DNA from: Blastococcus sp. VKM Ac-2987
GTDB lineage: Bacteria > Actinomycetota > Actinomycetes > Mycobacteriales > Geodermatophilaceae
Length of the DNA: 64,000 bases
Assembly (NCBI RefSeq): GCF_026967805.1
Contig: NZ_JAPVBG010000003.1
Coordinates: forward strand, 1,116,001 to 1,180,000
Reading direction: 5' to 3'
Part shown: positions 1-8,710 of the stretch, one piece after another
Layout: each line of letters opens with the position of its first letter
Numbering within the stretch: position 1 is the stretch's first letter
Translations under genes and position numbers: made by a program
Notes under the pieces: generated by a model
Told to the model about the DNA's origin: nothing
What the model saw: the letters and a program-made list of their open reading frames with translations, nothing else
Database searches by the model: none

Positions 1-672
1 GCGCTCAGCGCCAACTCGCCGTTCTGGCAGGGCCGGGACAGCTCGTACGCCAGCTTCCGCTCGGAGGTCTGGCACCGGTGGCCCTCGGCCGGGCCGAACG
101 CCCCCTTCGCCGATGCCGCCGAGTACCACGCCGTCGTCGACGCGGTATTGGCCACCGGCACGGTGCTGGACACGGGGATGGTCTACTTCGACGCCCGGCT
201 CTCGGCCACCTGGCCCACCGTGGAGGTCCGCACGGCCGACGTGGCGCTGCGGGTCGAGGACGCCGTCACCCTGGCCGGTGTGGTGCGCGGCCTGGTGGAG
301 ACCGCCGCCCGCGAGGCCCGGGCCGGGGTCGCCCCTCCGGAGATCCGGGCGGAGGTGCTGCGCCTGGCCACCTGGCGGGCCGGCCGCTCCGGCCTGTCCG
401 GCGACCTGGTGCATCCCCGCACCGGCCGTCCCGCACCCGCCGTCGACGTGCTCGGCGATCTCCTCGACCACGTCCGCCCCGCCCTCGCCGACGCCGGGGA
501 CGAGGCCCGGGTCGGCGAAGGGCTGGACGCCCTGCTGACCCGCGGCACCGGCGCCGACCTCCAGCGGCGCGTCCACCGGGAGACCGGGAGCCTCGCCGCC
601 GTCGTCCGCGCCGCGGTCGGGGTGACGGCCGGGGAGGACACCGCCCGGGCGGTCGCCGGGGCCAGCCGCTAG
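1..672 (+). CDS. Carboxylate-amine ligase, YbdK/GCS2 family (C-terminal part)
   Basis: The frame is open from the first base of the window, so the N-terminus lies outside it; 223 residues are present. The stretch LSANSPFWQGRDSSYASFR followed by EVWHRWP is the hallmark of the glutamate-cysteine ligase type 2 (YbdK) family, ATP-grasp-like enzymes that join an amine to the gamma-carboxyl of glutamate. In actinobacteria such genes may feed thiol or gamma-glutamyl metabolism, but the substrate cannot be told from sequence. The stop TAG is followed after 9 nt by the start of an acyltransferase on the same strand, so the two may be co-transcribed. Confidence 0.8.
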   Translation, partial: ALSANSPFWQGRDSSYASFRSEVWHRWPSAGPNAPFADAAEYHAVVDAVLATGTVLDTGMVYFDARLSATWPTVEVRTADVALRVEDAVTLAGVVRGLVETAAREARAGVAPPEIRAEVLRLATWRAGRSGLSGDLVHPRTGRPAPAVDVLGDLLDHVRPALADAGDEARVGEGLDALLTRGTGADLQRRVHRETGSLAAVVRAAVGVTAGEDTARAVAGASR

Positions 673-681
673 ATTCCGGCC

Positions 682-1545
682 ATGTACACCGCGAGCTGGC
701 GTGATGTCGTCCGCCAGGGGCTGTTCGGTGCCTCGCCCGACCCCCGGGACAAGCCCTACCGGTCGATCATCCGGCTCACGCTGGTGGTGTTCCGGCTCTT
801 CGGCTTCCGGTTCGACGTCCGCGGCTCGCAGCACGTCCCGCCCACCGGTGGCGCGATCATCTGCAGCAACCACGTCAGCTACTTCGACTTCACCTTCCTC
901 GGGCTCGGCGCGCTGCCGCAGCACCGGCTCGTGCGGTTCATGGCCAAGTCTGCGGTCTTCGGCCACTGGTTCGCCGGCCCCTTCATGCGGTCCATGAAGC
1001 ACATCCCGGTCGACCGCAGGGCCGGCTCGGCCGCGTTCGAGGCGGCGGTGAAGGCGCTCAAGGACGGCGAGGTCGTCGGGATCTTCCCCGAGGCGACGAT
1101 CAGCACCAGCTTCACCGTCAAGGAACTGAAGGCGGGGGTGGCCCGCATGGCCATCGACTCCGGCGTGCCGATCGTCCCCGCCGCCGTGTGGGGCGGGCAG
1201 CGGGTGGCCACGAGGAACCGCAAGGTCCACCTGCGGCGCGGCGTGCCGGTGACCGTCGTCCTGGGCGAGCCGATCACCGCCGAGCCGGGGGAGAAGATCC
1301 CGGCCCTCCTGGCACGGACGCGGGCCGCGATGGAGGTGCTGCTCGACGAGGCGCAGCGCGGCTACCCCGACCGGCCCGCCGGCGAGGACGACCGCTGGTG
1401 GCAGCCGGCCCACCTCGGCGGCACCGCCCCGACGCCCGTCGAGGCGGCCGTCACGGACAGCGAGCGCGCCGCCGGCCGGGGGACCAGGGCCCCGCGGACG
1501 CCGCTGGCCCGCCGCGTCACCGGGCTCGTGCGCCGCCGCCGCTGA
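682..1545 (+). CDS. Lysophospholipid acyltransferase (PlsC family)
   Basis: A 287-aa PlsC/LPLAT-type acyltransferase expected to transfer an acyl chain from acyl-CoA or acyl-ACP to a lysophospholipid or glycerol phosphate at the inner membrane face. The catalytic HX4D motif is visible as NHVSYFD near residue 74, and the substrate-binding FPEG-type motif as FPEATIS near residue 136, with Ala in place of Gly. A hydrophobic stretch at about residues 27-40 (LTLVVFRLFGF) may associate with the membrane. The C-terminal 50 residues are Arg/Pro-rich and probably disordered. A second PlsC-type gene lies at 10115-10996. The exact acyl acceptor is unknown. Confidence 0.85.
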   Translation: MYTASWRDVVRQGLFGASPDPRDKPYRSIIRLTLVVFRLFGFRFDVRGSQHVPPTGGAIICSNHVSYFDFTFLGLGALPQHRLVRFMAKSAVFGHWFAGPFMRSMKHIPVDRRAGSAAFEAAVKALKDGEVVGIFPEATISTSFTVKELKAGVARMAIDSGVPIVPAAVWGGQRVATRNRKVHLRRGVPVTVVLGEPITAEPGEKIPALLARTRAAMEVLLDEAQRGYPDRPAGEDDRWWQPAHLGGTAPTPVEAAVTDSERAAGRGTRAPRTPLARRVTGLVRRRR

Positions 1546-1555
1546 CCGGGACAGG

Positions 1556-2083
1556 TCACTCCACGACGGGCGGGGCCATCGACCGGAAGGCCTCCAGGTC
1601 GACGTCGTACCAGCGGCGCATGCGCCCGAGCGCCGTCATGCCCAGCCGCCGGCAGACGGCGATCGACGGCGCGTTGCCGGGCCGCACGACGGCGTAGACC
1701 TCGGGCAGCCCCAGCGCGAACCCGCGGTCGATGACCGCCCGCGCCGCCTCCGTGGCGTACCCGTGCCCCCAGGAGTCCGGGTGCAGGTGCCATCCCACCT
1801 CGACCTCGCCGACGCCGTGCGGCAGCGGCTTGAGCAGCACGGTGCCGGCCGGGACGCCGTCGGGCCGCTCGACGGCCCAGCACAGGAAGCGCGCGTCGAG
1901 CCGGTGGACCGCGGCCCACCGGGCGACCAGCTCGGCCGGGGCGACCGAGGGCGCGCCCCCCAGCCATCGGGTCACCTCCGGGCGGCCGTAGAGGTCGGTC
2001 AGCCGCGCGAGATCAGCAGGGCCGGTGGTCCAGGGCCGCAAGCGCAGCCGTTCGGTGCGCAGGTCCTCCTCCACCCCCGACAT
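1556..2083 (-). CDS. GNAT family N-acetyltransferase (RimJ/RimL-like)
   Basis: A 175-aa acetyltransferase. It starts with the typical RimJ-like opening TERLRLRPW, followed by the region around WHLHPDSWGHGYATEAARA, where the G-H-G-Y-A-T-E segment is the acetyl-CoA pyrophosphate-binding loop, and ends with the conserved V-Y-A-V-V-R-P-G-N-A-P-S-I-A-V-C strand-helix. The family moves an acetyl group from acetyl-CoA to an amine such as a protein N-terminus, an antibiotic or a small molecule. Its target cannot be inferred. It is convergent with the acyltransferase upstream and stands alone on its strand. Confidence 0.85.
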   Translation of the reverse strand: MSGVEEDLRTERLRLRPWTTGPADLARLTDLYGRPEVTRWLGGAPSVAPAELVARWAAVHRLDARFLCWAVERPDGVPAGTVLLKPLPHGVGEVEVGWHLHPDSWGHGYATEAARAVIDRGFALGLPEVYAVVRPGNAPSIAVCRRLGMTALGRMRRWYDVDLEAFRSMAPPVVE

Positions 2084-2272
2084 CGGTCCTGCCTACCGCC
2101 GCGACCGGGCGGCGGCCACCCGGACCGGCGACTCCGCCGCACCGCCGGCGCGCAGGTGCAGTTCCTGTACCGCCGGGCGCCGACGGCACCCGGGAGCGCC
2201 GCGGCCGGCTCGTGATCTGCTGGCCCCGGCGCCGCCAGCAGGCGGTGCCGGGAACGGAGAGGGTGGGCGACC

Positions 2273-3850
2273 GTGCGGATCGAGCGGGACACCGGTGCCG
2301 GCACGAGGCTGCTGCTCGCCGACGTCCGGGTGGGCGACCGCGCCGGGCGGTCGCTGCTCGTGGTCCACGGCCGGATCGCGTGGACCGGCGACGACGCCGA
2401 CGCACCGCCCGCGGACCGGGTGGTCGACGGGGGAGGCGCCCTGCTGACGCCGGCGTTCGTCGACGCCCACGTCCACGCCACCGCCACGGGTCTCGCGCTG
2501 ACCGGTCTCGACCTCCACTCGAGCTCGAGCGTTGCGCACGCCCTGTCGTCCGTCCGCGCCCACGTCGCCACGAGCCCCGACGGCATCGTGCTGGGCACCG
2601 GGTGGGACGAGACCGGCTGGCCGGAGCGCCGCGGTCTGACGCGGGACGACCTCGACGCGGTCGCCGGGGACCGGCCGGTCTACCTGGCTCGGGTCGACGT
2701 GCACTCCGCGACCGTCTCGACCGCCCTGCTCGACCGCATCCCCGGGATCGCCGGGCTGCCCGGGTTCTCGGCCGACGGGCAGCTGCGGCTGGACGCGCAC
2801 CACGCCGCCCGGAAGGCCGCCTACGGCGCCGTCGGTACCGCCCAGCGCCGCACCGCGCAGCAGGCCACCCGGGCTGCCGCGGCGGCACTGGGCATCGGCA
2901 GCCTGCACGAGATGGCCGGACCGGAGGTGTCGTCGGCCGACGACCTCCGTGAGCTGCTGGCGCTCGCCGCAGCGGTCCCGGGGCCGCGCGTCCTCGGGTA
3001 CTGGGGCGAGCTGGCGGAGCGGGGCGGGCTGGACCTGGTGCGCGAGCTCGGCCTCGCCGGCGCCGGCGGAGACCTGTTCTGCGACGGCGCCCTGGGCTCG
3101 CACACGGCCGCGCTGAGCACCCCGTACACCGACCGGCCGGAGACCTCGGGGGCGCTCCGCTTCGAGACGGCGTCGCTGGTCGAGCACGTCCGCGCCTGCA
3201 CGATCGCGGGGATCCAGGCGGGGTTCCACGTCATCGGCGACGCCGCCGTCGAGCAGGTGCTGGACGCCGTGGGCACCGTGGTGGCCGAGCTCGGCGTGGC
3301 CGCCGTCCGGGCCTGCCGGCACCGGCTGGAACACCTGGAGATGCCCTCGGCCGAGGTGATCGACCGGATGCGCGACTGGCACGTCGTGGCCAGCGTGCAG
3401 CCGGCGTTCGACGCGGCCTGGGGCGGGGACGCCGGGATGTACGCCGAGCGGCTGGGCCGGGAGCGCGCGCTGGCCACCAACCCGCTGGCCGAGCTCGCCG
3501 ACGGCGGCGTGGCGCTCGCCCTCGGCAGCGACGCCCCGGTGACCCCGCTGGACCCCTGGGGCGGGGTCCACGCCGCGGTGGACCACCGGACGCCGGCGTC
3601 CGGGCTGCGCCCGTTCGACGCCTTCGACGCCGCCACCCACGGTGGCTGGTACGCCGCCCGGGCCGAGCACCCGACCGGTCCGCTGGCCGTCGGTGCGCCC
3701 GCGGACCTCGCGCTGTGGGCCACGGAGGAGGGGCTCTCCCGCGTCCTGGCCGACCGCGGGCGCCCCGCCTGCCAGCTGCTCCTGGTCGGTGGCGAGCCGG
3801 TCAGCGCCCCGGCGGGACCGGCGGACCTCACGCCACGCGACGATCAGTAA
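2273..3850 (+). CDS. Amidohydrolase family 3 (YtcJ-like)
   Basis: A 525-aa metal-dependent amidohydrolase of the YtcJ type. The metal-binding DAHVHA motif is at about residue 63, the downstream metal ligands lie in GFHVIGDAAVEQ and CRHRLEHLEM, and the late Asp is in LALGSDAPVTPLDPW. The C-terminal dozen residues belong to the small beta-sandwich typical of the family. GTG at 2273 was chosen because a GGAGAGGG Shine-Dalgarno lies about 10 nt upstream. Members hydrolyse amides or N-formyl compounds, but substrates are rarely known. It has no operon partner: a 526-nt gap follows. Confidence 0.85.
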   Translation: MRIERDTGAGTRLLLADVRVGDRAGRSLLVVHGRIAWTGDDADAPPADRVVDGGGALLTPAFVDAHVHATATGLALTGLDLHSSSSVAHALSSVRAHVATSPDGIVLGTGWDETGWPERRGLTRDDLDAVAGDRPVYLARVDVHSATVSTALLDRIPGIAGLPGFSADGQLRLDAHHAARKAAYGAVGTAQRRTAQQATRAAAAALGIGSLHEMAGPEVSSADDLRELLALAAAVPGPRVLGYWGELAERGGLDLVRELGLAGAGGDLFCDGALGSHTAALSTPYTDRPETSGALRFETASLVEHVRACTIAGIQAGFHVIGDAAVEQVLDAVGTVVAELGVAAVRACRHRLEHLEMPSAEVIDRMRDWHVVASVQPAFDAAWGGDAGMYAERLGRERALATNPLAELADGGVALALGSDAPVTPLDPWGGVHAAVDHRTPASGLRPFDAFDAATHGGWYAARAEHPTGPLAVGAPADLALWATEEGLSRVLADRGRPACQLLLVGGEPVSAPAGPADLTPRDDQ

Positions 3851-4376
3851 CGATCCGATCACACTGCGCCTCGCAGCCCGTCGGGGTCTCGATTCTCCGG
3901 GCGGCGCTTCTTACAGTGCCTGCAGTTCCTGACCGGAAGCACCGCTGCGCGCTTCCTCCTCGGGCACGCCCGGTCCCCCCGGCCGGCGTGGACCGGCTCC
4001 GGCCGGCACGCCGCCAGGTCGAGGGGGAGCGGCGGGCCCGCCGGAGGACGTGGGGCGGGCATCCCGGCGGAGCCTCCGTGGACCCGCGCCATCAGACAAC
4101 GGTCGCGCCGATCGCCGCCAGCGACCGGCCGTCCGGCCCGAAGGCGCGTCGCCCCCGGAGGGCTGCCGCCGGCGCGTCCCGGCCGGGGAGTCCGGCGCCC
4201 GGCCGGGCGCCGTCGGGCGTACGCCCGCTCGCCCGCCGGGCCGGAATGGGATGCTGGGTCAGGACCGCGCGCGATCGCCGCGGTCCGGACCCCGTCCGAC
4301 CGGTGCGGGGAGGTGCCGCCCGTCGGGCGGCTGCACCTCGGGGAGGCGCTGCGTGCCCGCAGGCGATGGCGGGCCG
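3851..4376. other. Long gene-free interval upstream of lnt
   Basis: About 526 nt between the amidohydrolase and lnt. Frames that are open here read as Arg/Pro/Gly-rich low-complexity text and do not resemble proteins. The stretch has many GC-rich inverted repeats, for example CGGGCGTACGCCCG at about 4214-4227 and CCGCCCGTCGGGCGG near 4317. It presumably holds the terminator of the amidohydrolase gene and the promoter of the lnt-ppm1 operon, but no clear -10 or known RNA family could be identified. Confidence 0.4.
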
Positions 4377-6002
4377 GTGACGGGCACGCTGCCGCGTCCG
4401 GCCGGCCCCGGAGCACCCGCGCAGCCGCCGCCGAGCGCCGCCGACCGCTCGCGCCTCCCGTGGCGCACGCTGCTGGCCGCGGCCGGCGGGCTGTCGATGT
4501 TCCTCGCCTTCCCGGGCCACGACGTGATCGTCCTGGCCGTGGGTGGGCCGGCCGCCCTCGCGCTGGCCGTGCGCGGGCAGGGAGTCCGCGCCGGGCTCTG
4601 GCTGGGCCTGGTCACCGGGCTGGCGTTCTTCGTGCCGCTGCTGTCGTGGACCGGCGTCTACGTCGGCTCGTTCCCGTGGCTGGCCCTGGCGGTCAGCCAG
4701 GCGCTGTTCGTCGCGCTCCTGGGCGGCCTCACCGCCATGGTCTCCCGGCTGCCGCTGTGGCCGCTGTGGGCCGCGGCTCTCTGGGTGGCCGACGAGGCCG
4801 TCCGCGGCCGCTTCCCCTACGGCGGCTTCCCGTGGGGCCGCCTGGGCTTCTCCCAGACCGACGGGCCCCTGCTCGCGCTGGCCGCGTACGGCGGTGTGCC
4901 GCTGGTCAGCTTCGCCGTCGCCCTCACCGGCACGCTGCTGGCCGCCACCGTCCTCGCCCTCACCCGGGCGTGGCGGGCCGCCGGCGGTCCGGTGAGGGAG
5001 CGGCGCGCCGCATCCGGCCGGGCGCTGCGGACGGGCGCCGCCGCCCTGGCGGTCCCGCTGGTGGGCGGCATCGCCTGGCTGCCGCTGGCGGGCGGCTCCC
5101 TGACCGCCGGCGGCGAGACCGCCACCGTCGCGGTGATCCAGGGCGACGTGCCCCGCGCCGGGCTGGACTTCAACGCACAGCGCCGGGCGGTGCTCGACAA
5201 CCACGTCCAGCAGACGCTGAGGCTGGCCGCGGACGTCGCCGCGGGCCGGCGCGCGCAGCCCGACGTCGTCCTCTGGCCGGAGAACAGCTCCGACATCGAC
5301 CCCTACCGCAACGCCGACGCCGGCGCGCAGATCCAGCGCGCGGCCGACGCCGTGGGCGCCCCGGTGCTGGTCGGCGCGGTCGTCGAGGGCCCCGGGGAGT
5401 TCGTGAGCAACACCGCGATCGTCTGGGCGCCCGAGGACGGCCCCGGCGACACCTACGTCAAGCGCCACCCGGTGCCCTTCGCCGAGTACATCCCCGCCCG
5501 CGACTTCTTCCGGTTCTTCAGCGAGAAGGTCGACCTGGTCGGGCGGGACTTCGCCGCGGGCGACGAGGCGGGCGTGCTCGACGTGGGCGGCATCCGGCTG
5601 GGCGACCTCATCTGCTTCGAGGTGGTCTACGACGGGCTGGTGCGGGACGTGGTCGACGGCGGTGCCGGCATGCTCGTCGTCCAGACCAACAACGCCACCT
5701 TCGGCTACACCGACGAGAGCGCCCAGCAGCTGGCGCTGAGCCGGGTGCGCGCGGTCGAGTACGGCCGGACGGTCGCCGTCGCCGCGACCAGCGGCATCTC
5801 GGCGATCGTCGCCCCCGACGGCACCGTCGTCCGGTCCTCGGAGCTGTTCGAGCCCGACGTCTTCGTCGAGGAGATCGCCCAGCGCGACGACCGCACGGTG
5901 GCGCAGCGGCTCGGGGCGGCACCGGAGTGGCTGCTGAGCGCCGTCGCGCTCGGTGCGGTCGCCTGGGGCTGGAGCCGGCGTCGGGGGAGGGCGGCCGCGT
6001 GA
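4377..6002 (+). CDS. lnt: Apolipoprotein N-acyltransferase
   Basis: A 541-aa protein with a multi-helix membrane domain (about residues 30-240) followed by a nitrilase-type catalytic domain. The Glu-Lys-Cys triad is visible: Glu in LWPENSSD (about 301), Lys in VKRHPVPFAEY (about 361) and Cys in LICFEVVYDG (about 412). Lnt adds the third acyl chain to the N-terminal cysteine of lipoproteins, using phospholipid donors. The open frame extends further upstream, but that part is low-complexity; GTG 4377, which begins VTGTLPRP, fits the family length. It overlaps ppm1 by 4 bases. In mycobacteria Lnt and Ppm1 are domains of one protein; here they are separate, coupled genes. Confidence 0.92.
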   Translation: MTGTLPRPAGPGAPAQPPPSAADRSRLPWRTLLAAAGGLSMFLAFPGHDVIVLAVGGPAALALAVRGQGVRAGLWLGLVTGLAFFVPLLSWTGVYVGSFPWLALAVSQALFVALLGGLTAMVSRLPLWPLWAAALWVADEAVRGRFPYGGFPWGRLGFSQTDGPLLALAAYGGVPLVSFAVALTGTLLAATVLALTRAWRAAGGPVRERRAASGRALRTGAAALAVPLVGGIAWLPLAGGSLTAGGETATVAVIQGDVPRAGLDFNAQRRAVLDNHVQQTLRLAADVAAGRRAQPDVVLWPENSSDIDPYRNADAGAQIQRAADAVGAPVLVGAVVEGPGEFVSNTAIVWAPEDGPGDTYVKRHPVPFAEYIPARDFFRFFSEKVDLVGRDFAAGDEAGVLDVGGIRLGDLICFEVVYDGLVRDVVDGGAGMLVVQTNNATFGYTDESAQQLALSRVRAVEYGRTVAVAATSGISAIVAPDGTVVRSSELFEPDVFVEEIAQRDDRTVAQRLGAAPEWLLSAVALGAVAWGWSRRRGRAAA

Positions 6003-6772
6003 GCGAGCGGGTGCTGGTCATCATCCCGACGTACAACGAGCTGGAGAACCTGGAGCGGGTCCTCGAGCGGCTGCACGCCAGCGTGCCGGAGGCCCACGCC
6101 CTGGTCGTGGACGACGGCTCGCCCGATGGGACGGGGCAGCTCGCCGACGAGCTCGCCGCGGCCGACCCCCGCGTCCACGTGCTGCACCGCACCGCCAAGG
6201 CGGGTCTGGGCCGCGCCTACGTCGCGGGGTTCCGCTGGGCGAGGCAGCGTGGCTACGACGTGCTGGTGGAGATGGACGCCGACGGCTCCCACGCACCGGA
6301 GCAGCTGCCCGACCTGCTGGCCGCGCTGGCCGACGCCGACCTCGTGCTCGGCTCCCGGTACGTCGACGGCGGCCGGGTCGAGGACTGGCCGGTCCACCGG
6401 CTCCTGCTGTCCCGCATGGGGAACCGGTACACCCGGTGGGTGCTGCGGCTCCCGCTGCAGGACGCCACCGGCGGCTTCCGGGCCGCGCGGGCGGAGCTGA
6501 TCGACTCGCTGCCCTTCGACGAGGTCGCCAGCGCGGGCTACTGCTTCCAGGTCGACTGGGCCTGGCGGGCCCTGCGCTCCGGTGCCCGGATCACCGAGGT
6601 GCCGATCACCTTCACCGAACGCGAGTTCGGCCGGAGCAAGATGAGCGGTTCGATCGTTAGGGAGGCGTGGGCCCGGGTGACGGTGTGGGGCGTGCAGGAC
6701 CGGCTGGCCGACTGGCTGCCGGGCCGCGTTGCCCCGCCGGCGCCCGGTGCGGCCGGGAACTCCGGACGGTGA
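5999..6772 (+). CDS. ppm1: Polyprenol monophosphomannose synthase (GT2)
   Basis: A 257-aa family 2 glycosyltransferase that moves mannose from GDP-mannose to polyprenyl phosphate, making the lipid-linked donor for lipoglycan and protein mannosylation. The signature motifs are IIPTYNELENL at the N-terminus, VVDDGSPDGT, the metal-binding DAD in EMDADGSH and the QDATGGFRAAR acceptor loop. There are no obvious transmembrane helices, so it is a soluble enzyme that presumably works with the membrane-embedded Lnt. It starts with GTG at 5999, inside the lnt stop (GTGA overlap), which indicates translational coupling. Confidence 0.92.
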   Translation: MSERVLVIIPTYNELENLERVLERLHASVPEAHALVVDDGSPDGTGQLADELAAADPRVHVLHRTAKAGLGRAYVAGFRWARQRGYDVLVEMDADGSHAPEQLPDLLAALADADLVLGSRYVDGGRVEDWPVHRLLLSRMGNRYTRWVLRLPLQDATGGFRAARAELIDSLPFDEVASAGYCFQVDWAWRALRSGARITEVPITFTEREFGRSKMSGSIVREAWARVTVWGVQDRLADWLPGRVAPPAPGAAGNSGR

Positions 6773-6835
6773 CCCGCATCCGGCGGCACCGCCGCCGGAG
6801 GAACACGAGCAGGGTGACCTGGAGGAGGAACCGTC

Positions 6836-7333
6836 GTGGCTGATCTGGTGCGCCGACGGCTGCGCGTGGTGGTGGGGCTGGCCGCCCTGGCGGAACTGGT
6901 CGTCTTCGTCCTGGTGGCCGCCTGGATCGGCCTGGGCTGGACGATCGTGGCGACCGTGCTCACCAGCGCCCTGGGGTGGGTGCTGCTGGCCCGGCAGGGC
7001 CGGCGGGCCCTCGTGGACCTGCGGGAGCGGGCCCGGTCGCGGGAGAGCGCGGGTCGCGAGCTCGGCGACGCCGGGCTGGTCGCCGTCGGCGGGCTGCTCA
7101 TGGTGCTGCCGGGCTTCCTCGGCGACGTGCTGGGGTTGCTGTGCCTGCTGCCGGGCACCCGCGGCCTGGTGCGCCGGGCACTGATGCGCGTGGTGCTGGC
7201 CAGGCTGCCCGACCGCATGCGTGGTCCGGTGCGGGTCGGCAGCACCCGTGCCGCTCCGGTCGACCCGCACGGCTCCGGCGACCGGCTGGTCATCGAGGGT
7301 GAGGTCCTCCGGGATCCGGACAGCCGCGGCTGA
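6836..7333 (+). CDS. fxsA: FxsA family membrane protein
   Basis: A 165-aa FxsA-like protein with hydrophobic segments at about residues 10-25, 29-50 and 81-105, and the conserved LVAVGGLLMVLPGFLGDVLG block. FxsA is a cytoplasmic membrane protein known in E. coli for relieving F-plasmid exclusion of phage T7; its ordinary role is unclear. GTG 6836 has a good GGAGGAGG ribosome site about 7 nt upstream. It follows ppm1 by 63 nt and lies next to rbpA, a neighbourhood also seen in mycobacteria (fxsA, ppm1, rbpA). Confidence 0.88.
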   Translation: MADLVRRRLRVVVGLAALAELVVFVLVAAWIGLGWTIVATVLTSALGWVLLARQGRRALVDLRERARSRESAGRELGDAGLVAVGGLLMVLPGFLGDVLGLLCLLPGTRGLVRRALMRVVLARLPDRMRGPVRVGSTRAAPVDPHGSGDRLVIEGEVLRDPDSRG

Positions 7334-7360
7334 CCCGGTTCTCCGAGCACCCGGACGCGG

Positions 7361-7394
7361 AACGGCCCCGGTGGATCACTCCACCGGGGCCGTT
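7361..7394. terminator. Bidirectional hairpin between fxsA and rbpA
   Basis: A perfect 14-bp stem (7361-7374 with 7381-7394) closes a 6-nt loop, and AT-containing ends flank a GC-rich core. It lies exactly between two convergent genes, 27 nt after the fxsA stop and 16 nt beyond the rbpA stop, so it can serve as an intrinsic-type terminator for both strands. A long U-tract is missing, as is common in high-GC actinobacteria. Confidence 0.8.
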
Positions 7395-7410
7395 CGCGGT
7401 CGTGCTGAGA

Positions 7411-7755
7411 TCAGCTGGCTCGGGTGCGCCGGCCGCGGAGCACCTCGAGGCGCTCGGCGAGGACCTCCTCGAGGTCCTCGACGCTGCGGCGCTCGAGCAG
7501 CATGTCCCAGTGGGTCCGCGGGGGCTTGACCTTCTTGGGCGTCGGCTCGGTCCCACCGACCAGCTTCGCCGCGGAGCCGTCGAACTTGCACTCCCAGGTG
7601 TCGGGGAGCTCGGCGTCGTCGGCGAACGGCACCGTGAACAGGTGCCCCGACGGGCACCGGTACTCGGCGTACTGCCGCTCGATCGGCGCGGTGTTCCGCT
7701 CGGTCTCGTAGCTGACGCTGCCCAGTCGGCTGCCGCGCAGGGAACGCTCGCCCAT
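7411..7755 (-). CDS. rbpA: RNA polymerase-binding protein RbpA
   Basis: A 114-aa protein matching the actinobacterial transcription factor RbpA, which binds the primary sigma factor and core RNA polymerase and stabilises open complexes. The whole layout is visible: an N-terminal tail with GSRLGSVSYE, the zinc-type core beginning YRCPSGHLF and ending ELPDTWECK, the basic linker, and the C-terminal sigma-interaction domain HWDMLLERRSVEDLEEVL. The first Cys-Pro and the later Glu-Cys-Lys keep two zinc-ligand positions. It is a single-gene unit with a sigma-R-like promoter upstream (7844-7869), consistent with the stress induction of rbpA known in Streptomyces. Confidence 0.96.
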   Translation of the reverse strand: MGERSLRGSRLGSVSYETERNTAPIERQYAEYRCPSGHLFTVPFADDAELPDTWECKFDGSAAKLVGGTEPTPKKVKPPRTHWDMLLERRSVEDLEEVLAERLEVLRGRRTRAS

Positions 7756-7843
7756 GGCACACCGTCCTCTCGTGCTTGTGTCGGTCGGGGACTCGACGTC
7801 CGGTGCCCGGGCAGTACCCAGTCAACGGGGAGTCAGAGAGATG

Positions 7844-7869
7844 AACGACGGAAAAGGCGGAGAGATTCC
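7844..7869 (-). promoter_or_regulatory. Sigma-R-type promoter of rbpA
   Basis: On the minus strand GGAAT (7869-7865) and GTT (7846-7844) are separated by exactly 18 nt, the published sigma-R/SigH consensus GGAAT-N18-GTT. It lies about 90 nt upstream of the rbpA start. In Streptomyces coelicolor, rbpA is known to be transcribed by sigma-R during thiol-oxidative stress, so the match is both exact and functionally expected. A separate TTGACT further downstream could be part of a housekeeping promoter, but no good -10 was found for it. Confidence 0.7.
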
Positions 7870-7945
7870 GCCGAATCGGCTGTTCATCATCGCATGGGGT
7901 CAGATCCGGCGCTCCGCCGCCCCCTCGCACGGGTGAGGACGCCGC

Positions 7946-8710
7946 TCAGGGGAGAGCCAGCTGCCCCGGTCCGGCCGCGGTGGGCCCCAGCTCGCCGCGC
8001 ACGTGGTGCCGCCGGCACAGCACCTGGTAGCGGACGGCGGGGGAGGAGCCGGCGACCTCGCCGGGCAGCTCGGGCGGCGCGGTGTCGGCGACGACGACGG
8101 TCTCGCCGGAGCGCGCCATGACCCCGTCGACCACGCGGGCGTTCAGCAACCCGGGCAGGCCGCACCAGCACAGCACCTCGACCTGGATGCGCTGCACGTC
8201 GTCGGCCACCTCCAGCAGCCGCTGGGTGCCGGGGAACAGCCGCGCCCGGAAGTCGGTGGTCAGGCCGAAGGCGTACACGTCGACGTGCGACTCGTCCGCG
8301 AGCTCGGCGAGCTGGTCGACCTGGGCGGGGGAGAGGAACTGCGCCTCGTCGACGATCAGGTAGTCCACGCGGTGCCCGGCGGCCCACCGGTCGCGGACCA
8401 GCAGCCGCAGATCGGTGCCGCCGTCGATCTCGACCGCTGCCCGGCGCAGGCCCACCCGCGAGCTGATCTGCGGGGCCGCCGACCGGTCGCCCTGGGTCAC
8501 CAGCATCCCGTGCCGGCCCTGCCGGCTGTGGTTGTGGTCGACCTGCAGGGCGAGGGTGGACTTCCCGCAGTCCATGGGGCCGTGGAAGAAGCGCAGGTGC
8601 GCCGGTGCGGGGTGCCGCCGCCGGTCACCGGACGCGGGCACCACCGAGAGCGCCGGCGGAGCGGGGGAGCGGACGTCCTCCGCAGCTGGTGGGCCGCCGC
8701 CGGGGCTCAC
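7946..8710 (-). CDS. tdk: Thymidine kinase
   Basis: A 254-aa type II thymidine kinase that phosphorylates thymidine with ATP in nucleotide salvage. The P-loop GPMDCGKST is at about residues 44-52, the Walker B-like DEAQF at about 120, and the C-terminal Cys-containing zinc lasso at VLCWCGLPG and VLCRRHH. The N-terminal 35 residues are an extra Pro/Ala-rich extension. GTG 8710 overlaps the stop of the upstream MFS gene as GTGA, so translation is probably coupled. The open frame runs further upstream, but only as a shadow of the transporter. Confidence 0.9.
   Translation of the reverse strand: MSPGGGPPAAEDVRSPAPPALSVVPASGDRRRHPAPAHLRFFHGPMDCGKSTLALQVDHNHSRQGRHGMLVTQGDRSAAPQISSRVGLRRAAVEIDGGTDLRLLVRDRWAAGHRVDYLIVDEAQFLSPAQVDQLAELADESHVDVYAFGLTTDFRARLFPGTQRLLEVADDVQRIQVEVLCWCGLPGLLNARVVDGVMARSGETVVVADTAPPELPGEVAGSSPAVRYQVLCRRHHVRGELGPTAAGPGQLALP

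Noticed and set aside
2093-3862. Long open frame antisense to the amidohydrolase
   Set aside because: Composition is Arg/Pro/Gly-rich without hydrophobic pattern or motif; such antisense frames are common in very GC-rich genes.
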